The notes under the pieces: model-generated
The model's database searches: none
What the model saw: the letters and a program-made list of their open reading frames with translations, nothing else
What the model was told of the DNA's origin: nothing
Program-made: the position numbers and the translations under genes
Shown: in pieces, positions 36,095 through 45,192 of the stretch
How positions within the stretch are numbered: position 1 is the stretch's first letter
Layout: each line of letters opens with the position of its first letter
Assembly (NCBI GenBank): GCA_039795165.1
Contig: JBDKER010000021.1
Location: 1-64,000 of the forward strand
DNA from: V1-33 sp039795165
GTDB taxonomy: Bacteria; Verrucomicrobiota; Verrucomicrobiia; Verrucomicrobiales; V1-33
DNA length: 64,000 bases
Direction of reading: 5' to 3'

Positions 36095-37330
36095 ATGGCC
36101 GGCTCTCCCACCATCCTCCCATCCCCCCAGCAGCGATGGGAACTCTGGAACCTCACGCGCACCACCTCATGGATCCGCGACATGGATGACCCCGCCACGG
36201 ACGGCAGCACTCCCACCATCGGCCTCCCCGCCCGCCTCTGCCGCACGTTCTCGTTCCCGGCACCCACGGAAGACAAATCCCTCATCCGCAAACTTGCCTT
36301 CGCCCAACTCGAAAAACGCGGACTCGCCCAGCACGGCACGGAACCAGCCCCCTTCACAGCCCAGCTCATCCGGCCGGAACATGGCTCGCCGCTCGTCTGT
36401 GTGGATGTCCTCCTCCCAGGTGCCTCCGCCCTCCTCTCAGCTGCCAAAGCAGACGCCACCGCCCCGGCCTTCCGCTTCCTCCCGCTCCCGAAACACCACC
36501 TCGTCATCTCGGAGGAACAAGGCAGGCTCGTCCTCTGCGCATCCAACGGCGGCGAACTCGTCCATTCCCAGATCCTCGGATCGTCGCAGTCACCAGCCAC
36601 TGAATCCGCCTCCAGCATTCACCTCGCTTCGCTCGCCCTCCAGCAGCAGCAGATCATTCCACCTCCCACCGCCCTCACCCTCTGGGGCGATTTTCCACCA
36701 GAGGTCACCGCCGTTTTCGCGTCGGCCACAGGCCTGCCGGTCCACACCGCCCCCCGCCCCGCGCCCGACCCCCGGCTCGTCCGCCGCACTGCCGGTCCCC
36801 AGCTCCTGCCGGCTTCCCACGCCGACGCCCGGCGCCGCCGCCGCTCCCGCCTCGTGGCATGGGCCGCCGCCGCTGCCGCTCTCGCCCTCCCAGCCACATG
36901 GCTCCACGGCCAGTACAAGGAAGTCGCCTCCCTCGAAACCACCGCGGCCCGCATGGAAAGCACCCTCGATGTCCCCAGCGAGAAAACGGAAACCGACGCC
37001 GCCCTCCGCGCCGCCCACGACCTCGTCGAAAAAACCCAGCAGCGATGGTCCGCCCTCCGCAGCACCCTCGAATCAAAACGCTACCCAGCCGCTCACCTCG
37101 ACGCTCTCACCCGCTGCCTCAATGCCGCCGACGTCGTCATGACCCGGTTCGAAACCAAACTGAGCGAGGTCTCGGTCGCAGGCACGGCCCGCTCGGCCCG
37201 CGATGCCTACAATTACTACAATGCGGTGACAGCCGACACCCCGCTCGGCGTGTTCTCATGGAGCATGGCTCAGCCGTCCCTCGAAAACGACGGATCAGCC
37301 CGCTTCGAAATCAAAGGGAAACTCAAGTGA
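36095..37330 (+). CDS. gspL: Probable GspL-type assembly platform protein
   Basis: A 411-residue protein at the position of GspL. It has a cytoplasmic N-terminal domain of about 250 residues, one membrane helix at about residues 248-268 (RLVAWAAAAAALALPATWLHG), a coiled coil (YKEVASLETTAARMESTL and onward) and a short periplasmic tail. This is the bitopic GspL/PilN-like layout that links the secretion ATPase to the inner-membrane platform. Recognition rests mainly on position and topology, not motif identity. ATG 36095 is chosen because it follows gspK by 7 bp; a longer frame upstream overlaps gspK. Confidence 0.65.
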   Translation: MAGSPTILPSPQQRWELWNLTRTTSWIRDMDDPATDGSTPTIGLPARLCRTFSFPAPTEDKSLIRKLAFAQLEKRGLAQHGTEPAPFTAQLIRPEHGSPLVCVDVLLPGASALLSAAKADATAPAFRFLPLPKHHLVISEEQGRLVLCASNGGELVHSQILGSSQSPATESASSIHLASLALQQQQIIPPPTALTLWGDFPPEVTAVFASATGLPVHTAPRPAPDPRLVRRTAGPQLLPASHADARRRRRSRLVAWAAAAAALALPATWLHGQYKEVASLETTAARMESTLDVPSEKTETDAALRAAHDLVEKTQQRWSALRSTLESKRYPAAHLDALTRCLNAADVVMTRFETKLSEVSVAGTARSARDAYNYYNAVTADTPLGVFSWSMAQPSLENDGSARFEIKGKLK

Positions 37331-37857
37331 TGCGTCCCCTCACCAGATCGGAGAAAATTCTCCTCACCGCCTGCGCCGCCACCATTGCCCTAACCGGACT
37401 CTGGCTGGCCGATGATGCCCTCGGCCGCCGCCGCGCCGCCGCCCGCAACACCATCGAAAATCTCGGGCCGCGCTCGGCCGCCGCCGTCGCCGCCGCCAGC
37501 GACGCTCCCTTCTGGACGGAACGTCAGCAATGGCTCGACGCCACCATGCCCACCATCGATGACCCCGGCACCGCCCACAGCCGCCTCCTCGAACAACTCG
37601 TCACCACCGCCCGCGACCGCGGCCTCACTACTTCTTCTCCCGTCCTCCTCAAACCGGAAGCTGGCCCGCACCACCGCGACCTCTCAGTCACCCTCCAGCT
37701 CACCGGCCCTGACCAGGCCCTCTTCCGCTGGCTCAGCGAAATCCAGTCGCCGGAAAAATTCCACGTCATCAAATACCTTCTCCTCACCCCGGCCACGGCA
37801 GCGGTTCCCCCGCGCATGAATGCCACCATCACGGTGGCCCGGTTCTTCAAGCCATGA
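37330..37857 (+). CDS. gspM: Probable GspM-type assembly platform protein
   Basis: A 175-residue bitopic protein: a short basic N-terminus (MRPLTRSEKI), one membrane helix (LLTACAATIALTGLWLADDAL) and a periplasmic domain ending in a ferredoxin-like region (DLSVTLQLTGPDQALFRWLSEIQ). This is the GspM layout. It begins on the last base of the preceding gene's stop (TGATG) and ends in ATGA overlap with the next. No family motif was seen, so the symbol is tentative. Confidence 0.6.
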   Translation: MRPLTRSEKILLTACAATIALTGLWLADDALGRRRAAARNTIENLGPRSAAAVAAASDAPFWTERQQWLDATMPTIDDPGTAHSRLLEQLVTTARDRGLTTSSPVLLKPEAGPHHRDLSVTLQLTGPDQALFRWLSEIQSPEKFHVIKYLLLTPATAAVPPRMNATITVARFFKP

Positions 37858-38576
37858 TCCCCCTTCCCGTCAGCACGGCGCTCACACTCGCCTTCCTCAC
37901 CGCCCTGCCGCTCACCAGCAAGGCCGAGGAACCTGCCATCCCACGCCCGGTCTCGGCAGCGGATTATCCAAACCTCCTCGAACGCCTCCCGTTCCGTCAG
38001 GTCCTCAGCCTCTCGCAGTCTCTCGTCCTCTCGGGCATCGCCTCGCTCCCTTCCGGTAAAATGATCACAGTCTGGGACCGCACCTCGGGCCAATCCTACC
38101 TCGTCACCAGTCAGCCCAATGCCCAGGGCTGGATCCTCGAATCCATCAGCGAAAATCAGGACCTCCGCAGCGCCTCAGCCACCATCGCCGCAGGCGACGA
38201 ACGCATCACCGTCCGCTTCGATCCCACAAGGCTCACCCCGCCAAAACTCGACAATACCTCCAAGCCAGCCCCGCGCTCAGAAGCCTCAGTCGTGGTCGAA
38301 GCCCTCCTCCGCTCGCTCGATCCCTCGGCAGCCCGCGAATTCGAGAAACTCCCCGCCACAGGCCAGGAATCGTTCCGCAAATCATTCTCGGAATTCCTCT
38401 CGACCTACCCCACCGCCAGCGAATCCCGCCGCCTCGCCTTCGTCCAGCGCGCCCTCGAGGAATCAAATCCCAACCCCGCCGCCAGCGAGGATCCCAACCC
38501 CTCACCAGACCCCGCCAGCCCAGCTCCTGCCAGCCCGGCTCCCGCGGGCCCCACCCCCGACCAAGGACAGCCATGA
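37854..38576 (+). CDS. Secreted protein between M and D, possibly GspC-like
   Basis: A 240-residue exported protein with signal peptide (1-24, ending SKA-EEP) and a Pro-rich tail (SEDPNPSPDPASPAPASP). The segment LSQSLVLSGIASLPSGKMITVWDRTSGQSYLV followed by GDERITVRFD has the periodicity of the GspC homology region, which docks to the secretin GspD. No separate gspC is found in this cluster, and the gene lies directly upstream of gspD (ATGA overlap), so a GspC role is plausible but inferred. Helical residues 145-200 are unassigned. Confidence 0.5.
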   Translation: MIPLPVSTALTLAFLTALPLTSKAEEPAIPRPVSAADYPNLLERLPFRQVLSLSQSLVLSGIASLPSGKMITVWDRTSGQSYLVTSQPNAQGWILESISENQDLRSASATIAAGDERITVRFDPTRLTPPKLDNTSKPAPRSEASVVVEALLRSLDPSAAREFEKLPATGQESFRKSFSEFLSTYPTASESRRLAFVQRALEESNPNPAASEDPNPSPDPASPAPASPAPAGPTPDQGQP

Positions 38577-40771
38577 TCTTTCCCCGCTACTTCTCCACGC
38601 TGCTGCTCGCCGCCCTCGCCGCCCCGCTCGCAGGCCAGCAAGCCACCACCACCCAGCCAGACGCCGGCATCCAGCTACAGTTCCCCAATAACGGAATCAG
38701 CGACATCCTCGGCATCTACGAACTGCTCACCGGCAAACCAGTCATCCGCGACTCGGGCATCTTCGATGGCAAACCCCTCAGCCTCGTCACCGCCAAACCA
38801 GTCACGGAAGCCGAAGCCATCGAACTCATCGAATCCTGCCTCCAACTCAATGGCTACGTGATCGCCCAGTCCCCGGACCAGACCTCCACGCGCGTCAGCC
38901 TCGCTTCTACAGCCCAGGCCAATCTCGCCCGCGATCTCCCTGTACACCGGTCTCCGGAATCCCTCCCGGAAGGTCACGCCCTCGCTTCCTACTTCATCCC
39001 GCTCGAACACATCGATCCCTCGGAAGCCTCCACCACCATCTGGAGCCACATCGGCCTCCATACCTACGGCCGCCTCACCCCAGTCGCCAGCCCGCCAGGC
39101 ATCCTTATCACGGAATCAGCCGACAGCATCCGCCAGGCCATCCGGGTCGCCGAAGTCCTCGACGCACCCCAGGCCCGCACCAAACTCCTCACGGAATTCT
39201 ACCCGCTCAAATACGCGGACGCTGTCGTGGTGGCCCAGATGCTGACCTCGACCCTCACCACCCGCATCGTCATCCCCACGGTCACCATCGACACCCTCGG
39301 CGATAACGAATCCCGCCCCACCAACCGCATTCCCACCCAGATCCCCGCACGCGTAATCGCAGACGACCGCCTCAACCGCATCATGCTCGTCGCCACCGAG
39401 GCTGATCACGAATTCGCCCGCAAGGTCATTGATCAATTCGACCAGCCCATCAAGGCGGAGGCCCCCCTCGAACGCCGCCTGCGCTACGTCTTCGTCGACC
39501 AGGTGCTCCCGGTCCTCGCAGACATCCTCCAGGATACCGGCACAGGCAGCAGTACCGCCGCCGCCGGTGAAGCCGTGCGTTCCCGCCGTACCCCCGTCGC
39601 TTCCGCCGACCCGGCCACCCTCGCAGGCCGACCCCGCCGCGTCTCAGCTCAGCGCGACGGTGCCAATACCGCCCCAGCCGGCTACGAGGACCAACTCATT
39701 CCACCCGAGGAAACCGCCCCGCCGCTCTCCGTCCTCGTCGGCAAAACCAGACTCGTCGCGGACGTCCAGGCGAACAAACTCCTTGCCTACGGCCCACCGG
39801 AAGACCTCGCCAAGGTCTCGAACCTGCTCGACCGGCTCGATCACAAGCCTCCCCAGGTCTACCTCGCCACCATCATCGGCCAACTCACCCTCGGCGACGA
39901 TGTCGATTTCGGTGTCAGCTACCTCCGGCGCATCAGCGAGGAAGGCAATCTCAGCGGAGGCTTCTTTACGGCGGAAAATCTCGGCCGCGCCATCGCAGAC
40001 ATCCGCAACCCAGCCCTCGACCTCCCCCTCAAACCACTCACTCCCGGGCTCAATCTCTACGGGGAAATCGGCCAGGGCGTCGACGCATTCATCCACGCCC
40101 TCGAACAAACCCAGCGCTTCAAGGTCCTCTCCCGTCCGTCCATCTACGCCGCCAATAATAAGAAGGCAGTCATCACTTCCGGTCGCCGCATCCCCGTCCC
40201 CACCAGCTCTGTCTCGGACCTCGCCAACAATAACTCAGTCCGCACCGCCATCGACTTCCAGGACGTCGTCCTCAAACTCGAAGTCATCCCCCTCATCAAT
40301 TCCAGCAAGGAAGTCAGCCTCAATATCGCCCAGGTCAATGACACGGTCGTCGGCGAACAGATGGTCGCGGAAAATTCAGTGCCGGTCATCGCCACGGAAC
40401 GCCTCCTCACCGCCGTCACCGTCCCCAACCGATCCACCATCGTCCTCGGCGGCCTCATCACGGAAAACGAAGAAAAGGTCACCTCAGGCATCCCTCTCAT
40501 CAGCCGCATTCCCGTCCTCGGTCACGCCTTCAAATCCACCACATCCCGCAAGGCCCGCAAGGAACTCATCATCTTCATCCAACCGGTCGTCGTGGAAGAC
40601 GACCCCGAAGCCCTCGCCGCCAGCTTCACGGAAGATGCCCGCACCGCCGTTGGCTCGGACGCGGCCAGCATCTTCCCGGAAGTTCCCCTCCCGGCCTTCG
40701 AACGACCCCTCCCGGCCGCCGCTCCCGCACCCGCTCAGGGCAAGGCTTCCCGTCCCTCCCCGCGCCGATGA
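38573..40771 (+). CDS. gspD: Type II secretion outer-membrane secretin GspD
   Basis: The 732-residue secretin, which forms the outer-membrane channel. Signal peptide 1-22 (ending LAAPLAGQ). N0 domain near residues 32-95 (IQLQFPNNGISDILGIYELLTGKP), N1-N3 repeats (FYPLKYADAVVVAQML, RRLRYVFVDQVLPVLADIL), then the secretin core from about residue 450. The core includes RFKVLSRPSIYAANNKKAVI, GRRIPVP, LKLEVIPLI and the C-terminal VPNRSTIVLGGLITENEEKVTSGIPLISRIPVLG signature, quoted here in part. A Pro-rich tail ends it. It overlaps its neighbours by ATGA on both sides. Confidence 0.96.
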   Translation: MIFPRYFSTLLLAALAAPLAGQQATTTQPDAGIQLQFPNNGISDILGIYELLTGKPVIRDSGIFDGKPLSLVTAKPVTEAEAIELIESCLQLNGYVIAQSPDQTSTRVSLASTAQANLARDLPVHRSPESLPEGHALASYFIPLEHIDPSEASTTIWSHIGLHTYGRLTPVASPPGILITESADSIRQAIRVAEVLDAPQARTKLLTEFYPLKYADAVVVAQMLTSTLTTRIVIPTVTIDTLGDNESRPTNRIPTQIPARVIADDRLNRIMLVATEADHEFARKVIDQFDQPIKAEAPLERRLRYVFVDQVLPVLADILQDTGTGSSTAAAGEAVRSRRTPVASADPATLAGRPRRVSAQRDGANTAPAGYEDQLIPPEETAPPLSVLVGKTRLVADVQANKLLAYGPPEDLAKVSNLLDRLDHKPPQVYLATIIGQLTLGDDVDFGVSYLRRISEEGNLSGGFFTAENLGRAIADIRNPALDLPLKPLTPGLNLYGEIGQGVDAFIHALEQTQRFKVLSRPSIYAANNKKAVITSGRRIPVPTSSVSDLANNNSVRTAIDFQDVVLKLEVIPLINSSKEVSLNIAQVNDTVVGEQMVAENSVPVIATERLLTAVTVPNRSTIVLGGLITENEEKVTSGIPLISRIPVLGHAFKSTTSRKARKELIIFIQPVVVEDDPEALAASFTEDARTAVGSDAASIFPEVPLPAFERPLPAAAPAPAQGKASRPSPRR

Positions 40772-42489
40772 CTCACGCCGCCGCTGGCCCCATTTCACAG
40801 ATCCTGTCCGCCGCCTCGGCTGCCGCCGGTGCAGAGGACGCACCCGCCGTCGCCCAGACACTCGCAGACCTCCCTCCCGGATCCCCCGGTGCCGTCGACG
40901 CCCTCCTCGATGCGAGCCTCGTCCCGGACGAACCCGCCTTCTTCGCCGCCCTCGCCGCCAGCGTCCACCTCCCCTTCGACCCCACGCCCTCAGTCCCCCA
41001 CGACCCCTCACCACGCAGCATCCTCCCTGCCCGGCTCGCCCTCCGCCACCGCATCCTCGCCACCAGACCAGACCTCGCGCCGCTCACCCTGCTCACCTAC
41101 GACCCCTTCGACCTCGAAGCCCGCCAGATGGCCGGCCAGACGTTCGACGAACCCTTTACATGGAAACTCGCCCCGCGCTCGTTCATCATGGAGGCACTCC
41201 GCGATTCCTATGGCGTGGGAGCCGCCCGCTTCGACGAACTCGTCAGCGGCAAAGCAGACGCGGAACCAGACGCCCTCCGCCAGGAAGTCACCGTCCTCGA
41301 GGACAATGAGGAAGCCACCATCATGAGCTTCGTGAACCAGATCTTCAGCGAAGCCATCCGGGAACGCGCCACCGACATCCACATCGAACCCCTCGAAAAC
41401 GACCTCCGCATCCGCTACCGCGTCGATGGCTCACTCAACGAAGTCGCCGTCCCGCCCAATGTCCGCGTCCTCCAGAACGCGCTCGTCTCCAGGCTCAAAA
41501 TCATGGCCCACCTCGATATCGCGGAACGCCGCCTCCCCCAGGACGGCCGCATCAACCTCGAACTCGATGGCCGCCGCTACGACGTCCGCATCGCCACCAT
41601 CCCCTCCGTCAATGGCGAGTCCGTTAGCCTCCGACTCCTCGGCCGGGAACGACTCGACCTCTCCGGCCTCGGCATGGACGACCACCTCGAAGCCCGCATC
41701 CGCTCGCTCCTCGCCCTCCCCAATGGCATCATCCTCGTCACCGGTCCCACCGGATGCGGAAAATCCAGCACGCTCTACACTTTCCTGCGCGAACTCAATA
41801 CCCGCGAACGCCGCATCGTCACCATCGAGGACCCTGTCGAAAATAAACTCGACGGCGTCGTCCAGATCGCCGTCAAACCGGAAATCAATCTCACCTTCGC
41901 CGCAGGCCTCCGCTCAATTCTCCGCGGCGACCCCAATGTCATCATGGTCGGGGAAATGCGCGACCTCGAAACCACCGAAATCGCCATCCGCGGTGCCCTC
42001 ACGGGACACCTCGTCTTCAGTACGCTGCACACCAACGATGCCGTCGGCGGAATCTCCCGACTCCTCGACATGGGCATCGAACCATTCCTCATCGCTTCCT
42101 CGGTCCGCGCCTTCCTCGCCCAGCGGCTCGTGCGCCGACTCTGCCCAGCCTGCCGCCAGCCGGCTCCACCCGAACTCTACCCCCGCCAGTACCTCGAATC
42201 CCTCGGCTTCCCCCCGGACCGCAAGGGATCCATCCTCGTTCCCGCTGGATGCCGCGACTGCCGCGGCACGGGCTACCGCGGCCGCATGGCCATCATCGAA
42301 GTATGCGCCATCACCCCGGAAATGCAGGACCTCATCACCGCCCGCGCCCCAGCCTCAGCCATGCGCGCGAAAGCCATCGCCGAAGGCATGATCCCCATGC
42401 GCGAATACGGCTGGGCCAAGGTCGCCGCAGGCGAAACCACCATCGATGAAGTCATCGCCGTCACCGCAGCCGGCGAACACATCACCTGA
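40768..42489 (+). CDS. gspE: Type II secretion ATPase GspE
   Basis: The cytoplasmic ATPase driving pseudopilus assembly, 573 residues. It has the N1E-type N-terminus, Walker A GPTGCGKSSTLYT, the Asp box TIEDPVE, Walker B LRGDPNVIMVGEMRD (with Glu in place of the usual Ile-Arg-Asp), the His box LTGHLVFSTLHTNDA, and a C-terminal zinc-binding loop with CPACRQP and CRDCRGTGYRGR (four Cys). It overlaps gspD by ATGA and is followed by gspF after 17 bp. Confidence 0.96.
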   Translation: MTHAAAGPISQILSAASAAAGAEDAPAVAQTLADLPPGSPGAVDALLDASLVPDEPAFFAALAASVHLPFDPTPSVPHDPSPRSILPARLALRHRILATRPDLAPLTLLTYDPFDLEARQMAGQTFDEPFTWKLAPRSFIMEALRDSYGVGAARFDELVSGKADAEPDALRQEVTVLEDNEEATIMSFVNQIFSEAIRERATDIHIEPLENDLRIRYRVDGSLNEVAVPPNVRVLQNALVSRLKIMAHLDIAERRLPQDGRINLELDGRRYDVRIATIPSVNGESVSLRLLGRERLDLSGLGMDDHLEARIRSLLALPNGIILVTGPTGCGKSSTLYTFLRELNTRERRIVTIEDPVENKLDGVVQIAVKPEINLTFAAGLRSILRGDPNVIMVGEMRDLETTEIAIRGALTGHLVFSTLHTNDAVGGISRLLDMGIEPFLIASSVRAFLAQRLVRRLCPACRQPAPPELYPRQYLESLGFPPDRKGSILVPAGCRDCRGTGYRGRMAIIEVCAITPEMQDLITARAPASAMRAKAIAEGMIPMREYGWAKVAAGETTIDEVIAVTAAGEHIT

Positions 42490-42506
42490 TCCCCCCCCCG
42501 CACCGC

Positions 42507-43733
42507 ATGCCCCAGTTCGTCTACGAGGCCATCTCGTCAGCCGGTGAAACGGTCAGCGGCACCATCGAGGCCAGCTCCCGCAGCGATGCCTTCCGCCTCA
42601 TCGAATCCAAACGACTCTCTCCTCTCGAAATCACGGAGAAAAATCAGGACAGTTCCGCCGCCAGCTCGGCCGCCAGCAAACCCATCCGCCTGAGCCGACC
42701 CCGCCTCATCTTCTTCACCAGTGAACTGGCCGACCTCATCGACGCCGGCCTCCCCGTCCAGCAGGCCCTCAATATCATGGCAGACCGCCAGCAGGACCCG
42801 GTCATCCGCCGCACCGGCGACCGACTCCGTACGCTCCTCCAGGATGGCCGGCCGCTCTCGTCGTGCTTCCGCGAAACCTCGCGCGACTTCGATGACCTCT
42901 ACGTCTCCCTGATCGCCGCAGGCGAGGCGTCGGGCACGCTCCCCGGCGTGCTCCACCGCATGGCCCTCAGCATCGCTCAACTCCACGAAATGCAGCGGCG
43001 CTTCACCTCGGCCATGATCTATCCCGCCTTCATGATCGCGGCCTGCGGCATCCTCATGGCGGTCTTCACCCTCGTCCTCGTCCCCCAACTCACCAGCCTG
43101 CTCGCCAAAACCGGCCAGGACCTTCCCGCCATCACCAAAGGCCTCCTCGCCTTCTCGGACTTCTGCTCGACCCACTTCTGGTCCATGCTCGGCGCAGCCG
43201 CCGCCGCCGTCGTCCTCTTCCGCATCTTCATCGCCACCAACTCAGGACGACTCTGGTGGGACCGCGCCAAACTCAAGATCCCCCTCGTCGGCCCCATCAT
43301 CGAAACACGCTTCTACGCCGAATTCACCCAGGCCCTCGGCAACCTCGTCTCCAATGGCGTCCCCCTCCTCTCCTCCCTCCAGCTGCTCTCCCGCGGTACC
43401 CCCAACCGCTTCTTCCGCGACCGACTCGGCCGCGTCGTGGAATCCGTCTCCGCAGGCGATCCCCTCTCCGCCGCCCTCCGCAGCGCCGGTCAGTTCCAGC
43501 CCCTCATGACCGATATCGTCGCCATCGGCGAACAAACCTCGCACCTCTCCAAATCCCTCCTCAAGGCCGCCTCCCGATACGATAAGGAACTCGATGTCCG
43601 CATCCGCCGCCTCACCGCCATGATCTCCCCGGTCATCATCATCTTCCTCGCCATCGTCGTCACCATCATCGCCTACTGCATCGTCTCCTCCATCTTCTCC
43701 GCCGTCTCAGGCATCCGCGCCTCCGAAGGCTGA
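42507..43733 (+). CDS. gspF: Type II secretion inner-membrane protein GspF
   Basis: The polytopic platform protein of the secretion system, 408 residues. Two GspF repeats are seen: LIFFTSELADLIDAGLPVQQALNIMA and FYAEFTQALGNLVSNGVPLLSSLQLL, each followed by a membrane helix (IYPAFMIAACGILMAVFTLVLVPQLT near 170-195, another near 220-240, and one at the C-terminus PVIIIFLAIVVTIIAYCIVSSIF). The N-terminus MPQFVYEAISSAGETVSGTIEA is typical. It is the last gene of the cluster; the prepilin peptidase GspO is not in the window. Confidence 0.95.
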   Translation: MPQFVYEAISSAGETVSGTIEASSRSDAFRLIESKRLSPLEITEKNQDSSAASSAASKPIRLSRPRLIFFTSELADLIDAGLPVQQALNIMADRQQDPVIRRTGDRLRTLLQDGRPLSSCFRETSRDFDDLYVSLIAAGEASGTLPGVLHRMALSIAQLHEMQRRFTSAMIYPAFMIAACGILMAVFTLVLVPQLTSLLAKTGQDLPAITKGLLAFSDFCSTHFWSMLGAAAAAVVLFRIFIATNSGRLWWDRAKLKIPLVGPIIETRFYAEFTQALGNLVSNGVPLLSSLQLLSRGTPNRFFRDRLGRVVESVSAGDPLSAALRSAGQFQPLMTDIVAIGEQTSHLSKSLLKAASRYDKELDVRIRRLTAMISPVIIIFLAIVVTIIAYCIVSSIFSAVSGIRASEG

Positions 43734-43740
43734 ACATGCC

Positions 43741-43783
43741 AATCCAAAACCAAAGGCGGGTCGAGAAACCCTTCGTCCAACGC
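43741..43783. repeat. Degenerate REP-like hairpin (family 2)
   Basis: AACCAAAGGCGGGT is followed by CGAGAA, then ACCC and TTCGTCC. It has the family 2 flank ACCAAAG, a short stem GGGT/ACCC and the TCC after it, but the loop is CGAGAA rather than GGAA. It lies 8 bp after gspF, at the upstream edge of the island. Confidence 0.4.
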
Positions 43784-43864
43784 ACTCCCGCCGTCTTCGC
43801 ACTGACATCCACGGCAACCGTGATTTCCGCTTCTCTGCCATCGTGCTAGAGTGGACTTGCGAAC

Positions 43865-44071
43865 ATGACCACCATTCAGCACCCGGAACCGACGGCCCGG
43901 GCGCTCAGGTTTCTGCACAATGGGTGGACGTCCGACTTCCATGAACTGCTGGCCGATGCCTTGCGGCATTCCCTTGAGTCGCACTCCCACCGTCTGACGG
44001 AATCAATAGTGATGAGCACCCCTCCATGGGGACTGCATGCGGACATTTCTGCGGTGGAGATCCAGACCTGA
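43865..44071 (+). CDS. Small hypothetical protein
   Basis: A 68-residue frame (MTTIQHPEPTARALRFLHNGW, then FHELLADALRHSLESHSHRL) between the secretion cluster and RAYT 2. The codon pattern and amphipathic middle look protein-like, but no family is recognised, no clear ribosome site is visible, and the last 15 codons run into the RAYT 2 upstream frame. It may be a gene fragment. Confidence 0.3.
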   Translation: MTTIQHPEPTARALRFLHNGWTSDFHELLADALRHSLESHSHRLTESIVMSTPPWGLHADISAVEIQT

Positions 44072-45192
44072 TCGCCATGACCACCCCCCACAACCCAACG
44101 GAGAGGGGACATTCCTGTCCCCCAATCCCTCCCAACAACCCAACGGAGGGGGGACATTCCTGTCCCCCAATCCCACCTCCCAACAACCCAACGGAGGGGG
44201 GACATTCCTGTCCCCCAATCCCTCCCAACAAGCCAACGGAGGGGGGACATTCCTGTCCCCCTTGTGGTGAAGCACGGGGACTGGAAAGTCCCCGCTCCTT
44301 TTTCAATCCGGGCGGACATTCCTGTCCCCCAATCCCTCCCAACAACCCAACGGAGGGCGGACATTCCTGTCCCCCAATCCCTCCCAACAACCCAACGGAG
44401 GGGGGACATTCCTGTCCCCCTTGTGGTGAAGCACGGGGACTGGAAAGTCCCCGCTCCTTTTTCAATCCGCACGAAGACGTCGCCGTCACCCAAAACCGTC
44501 TGCCTCACTGGCAGCAAGGCGAGTCATGGGTTTTTGTCACGTGGCGGCTGGGAGATTCCCTGCCAAAGGCGAAGTTGGATCAATGGAAGGCGGAGCGGGA
44601 CGCGTGGATGAAGCATCATCCCGAGCCATGGGAGGAAGAAACCGAAGCGGAGTATCACGACCGCTTTTCGCGGCAAATTGACGAGTGGCTGGATCAAGGG
44701 AGTGGATCGTGTGTTCTCAAAGATCCCGCCACCGCGCAGATCGTCGCCGATGCGCTGCGGCACTTCGACGGCAATCGGTATGAACTCGCCTCCTTCGTGA
44801 TCATGCCGAATCACGTGCATTTACTGTTCCGTCCGCTGGGCGGGCACACGCTGCCAGAAATCATGAAATCATGGAAGGGATTCACGGCGAGGGAGATCAA
44901 CCGGCGGATCGGAAAGACGGGGACGCTTTGGCAGGATGAATACTGGGATCGGTTGATCCGGAACGAGACCCATTTCCTCCGAGTCGTGAAGTATATCCAG
45001 GAGAACCCGGTCAAAGCAAAACTGCGCGACGGGCAGTTCCTACTGGAGTGCGGTGGTTCACAGGTGAGCGGACTTTCCAGTCCGCTGCCCACAACCAAAG
45101 GCGGACAGGAATGTCCGCCCTCCTTTGCTCGCGAGGTTTCCAGTCCAGCGCCCGCCACGCGAGGCCACGAGCAGGACAAATTATTCCCCTGA
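44026..45192 (+). CDS. REP-associated tyrosine transposase (RAYT 2)
   Basis: A second, unrelated-in-detail RAYT. The conserved core begins near 44473 (RLPHWQQGESWVFVTWRLGDSLP) and carries the HUH motif in VIMPNHVHLLFRPLG and the catalytic Tyr in VVKYIQENPVKAKL. There is no start codon near the core: the frame is open back to ATG 44026 (or 44077) through seven REP hairpins, which translate as repeats of GGHSCPPIPPNNPTE. The true start is therefore uncertain, and the repetitive N-terminus may or may not be made. The C-terminus also reads through two hairpins (45068-45119). This enzyme is the likely partner of the family 2 hairpins spread over 43.7-52.5 kb. Confidence 0.85.
   Translation: MGTACGHFCGGDPDLIAMTTPHNPTERGHSCPPIPPNNPTEGGHSCPPIPPPNNPTEGGHSCPPIPPNKPTEGGHSCPPCGEARGLESPRSFFNPGGHSCPPIPPNNPTEGGHSCPPIPPNNPTEGGHSCPPCGEARGLESPRSFFNPHEDVAVTQNRLPHWQQGESWVFVTWRLGDSLPKAKLDQWKAERDAWMKHHPEPWEEETEAEYHDRFSRQIDEWLDQGSGSCVLKDPATAQIVADALRHFDGNRYELASFVIMPNHVHLLFRPLGGHTLPEIMKSWKGFTAREINRRIGKTGTLWQDEYWDRLIRNETHFLRVVKYIQENPVKAKLRDGQFLLECGGSQVSGLSSPLPTTKGGQECPPSFAREVSSPAPATRGHEQDKLFP
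44092..44470. repeat. 45-bp REP array upstream of RAYT 2 (family 2)
   Basis: Seven copies of the core ACATTCCTGTCC, mostly spaced 45 bp (one step 48 bp), each a hairpin that on the other strand is a stem around the loop GGAA. Two copies of a second hairpin, GGGGACTGGAAAGTCCCC (44276-44293 and 44435-44452), also with loop GGAA, are exactly 159 bp apart within a larger duplicated block. All spacings are multiples of three, so the downstream transposase frame stays open across the array. Confidence 0.9.
45068..45126. repeat. Two REP hairpins at the RAYT 2 3' end (family 2)
   Basis: GCGGACTTTCCAGTCCGC (45068-45085; on the reverse strand the loop is GGAA) and GGCGGACAGGAATGTCCGCC (45100-45119, 8-bp stem, loop GGAA) are preceded by ACAACCAAA and followed by CTCCTTT. 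They lie inside the last 42 codons of the RAYT 2 frame. With the upstream array they bracket the transposase. Confidence 0.8.

Noticed and set aside
39429..41309. Long open frame overlapping gspD and gspE
   Set aside because: Ser/Pro/Arg-rich frame-shifted reading of two well-supported secretion genes.
44077..44470. Cys/Pro-rich repeat peptide as a bacteriocin-like or surface protein
   Set aside because: The peptide repeats are the in-frame reading of REP hairpins, whose conserved feature is base pairing rather than residue pattern.
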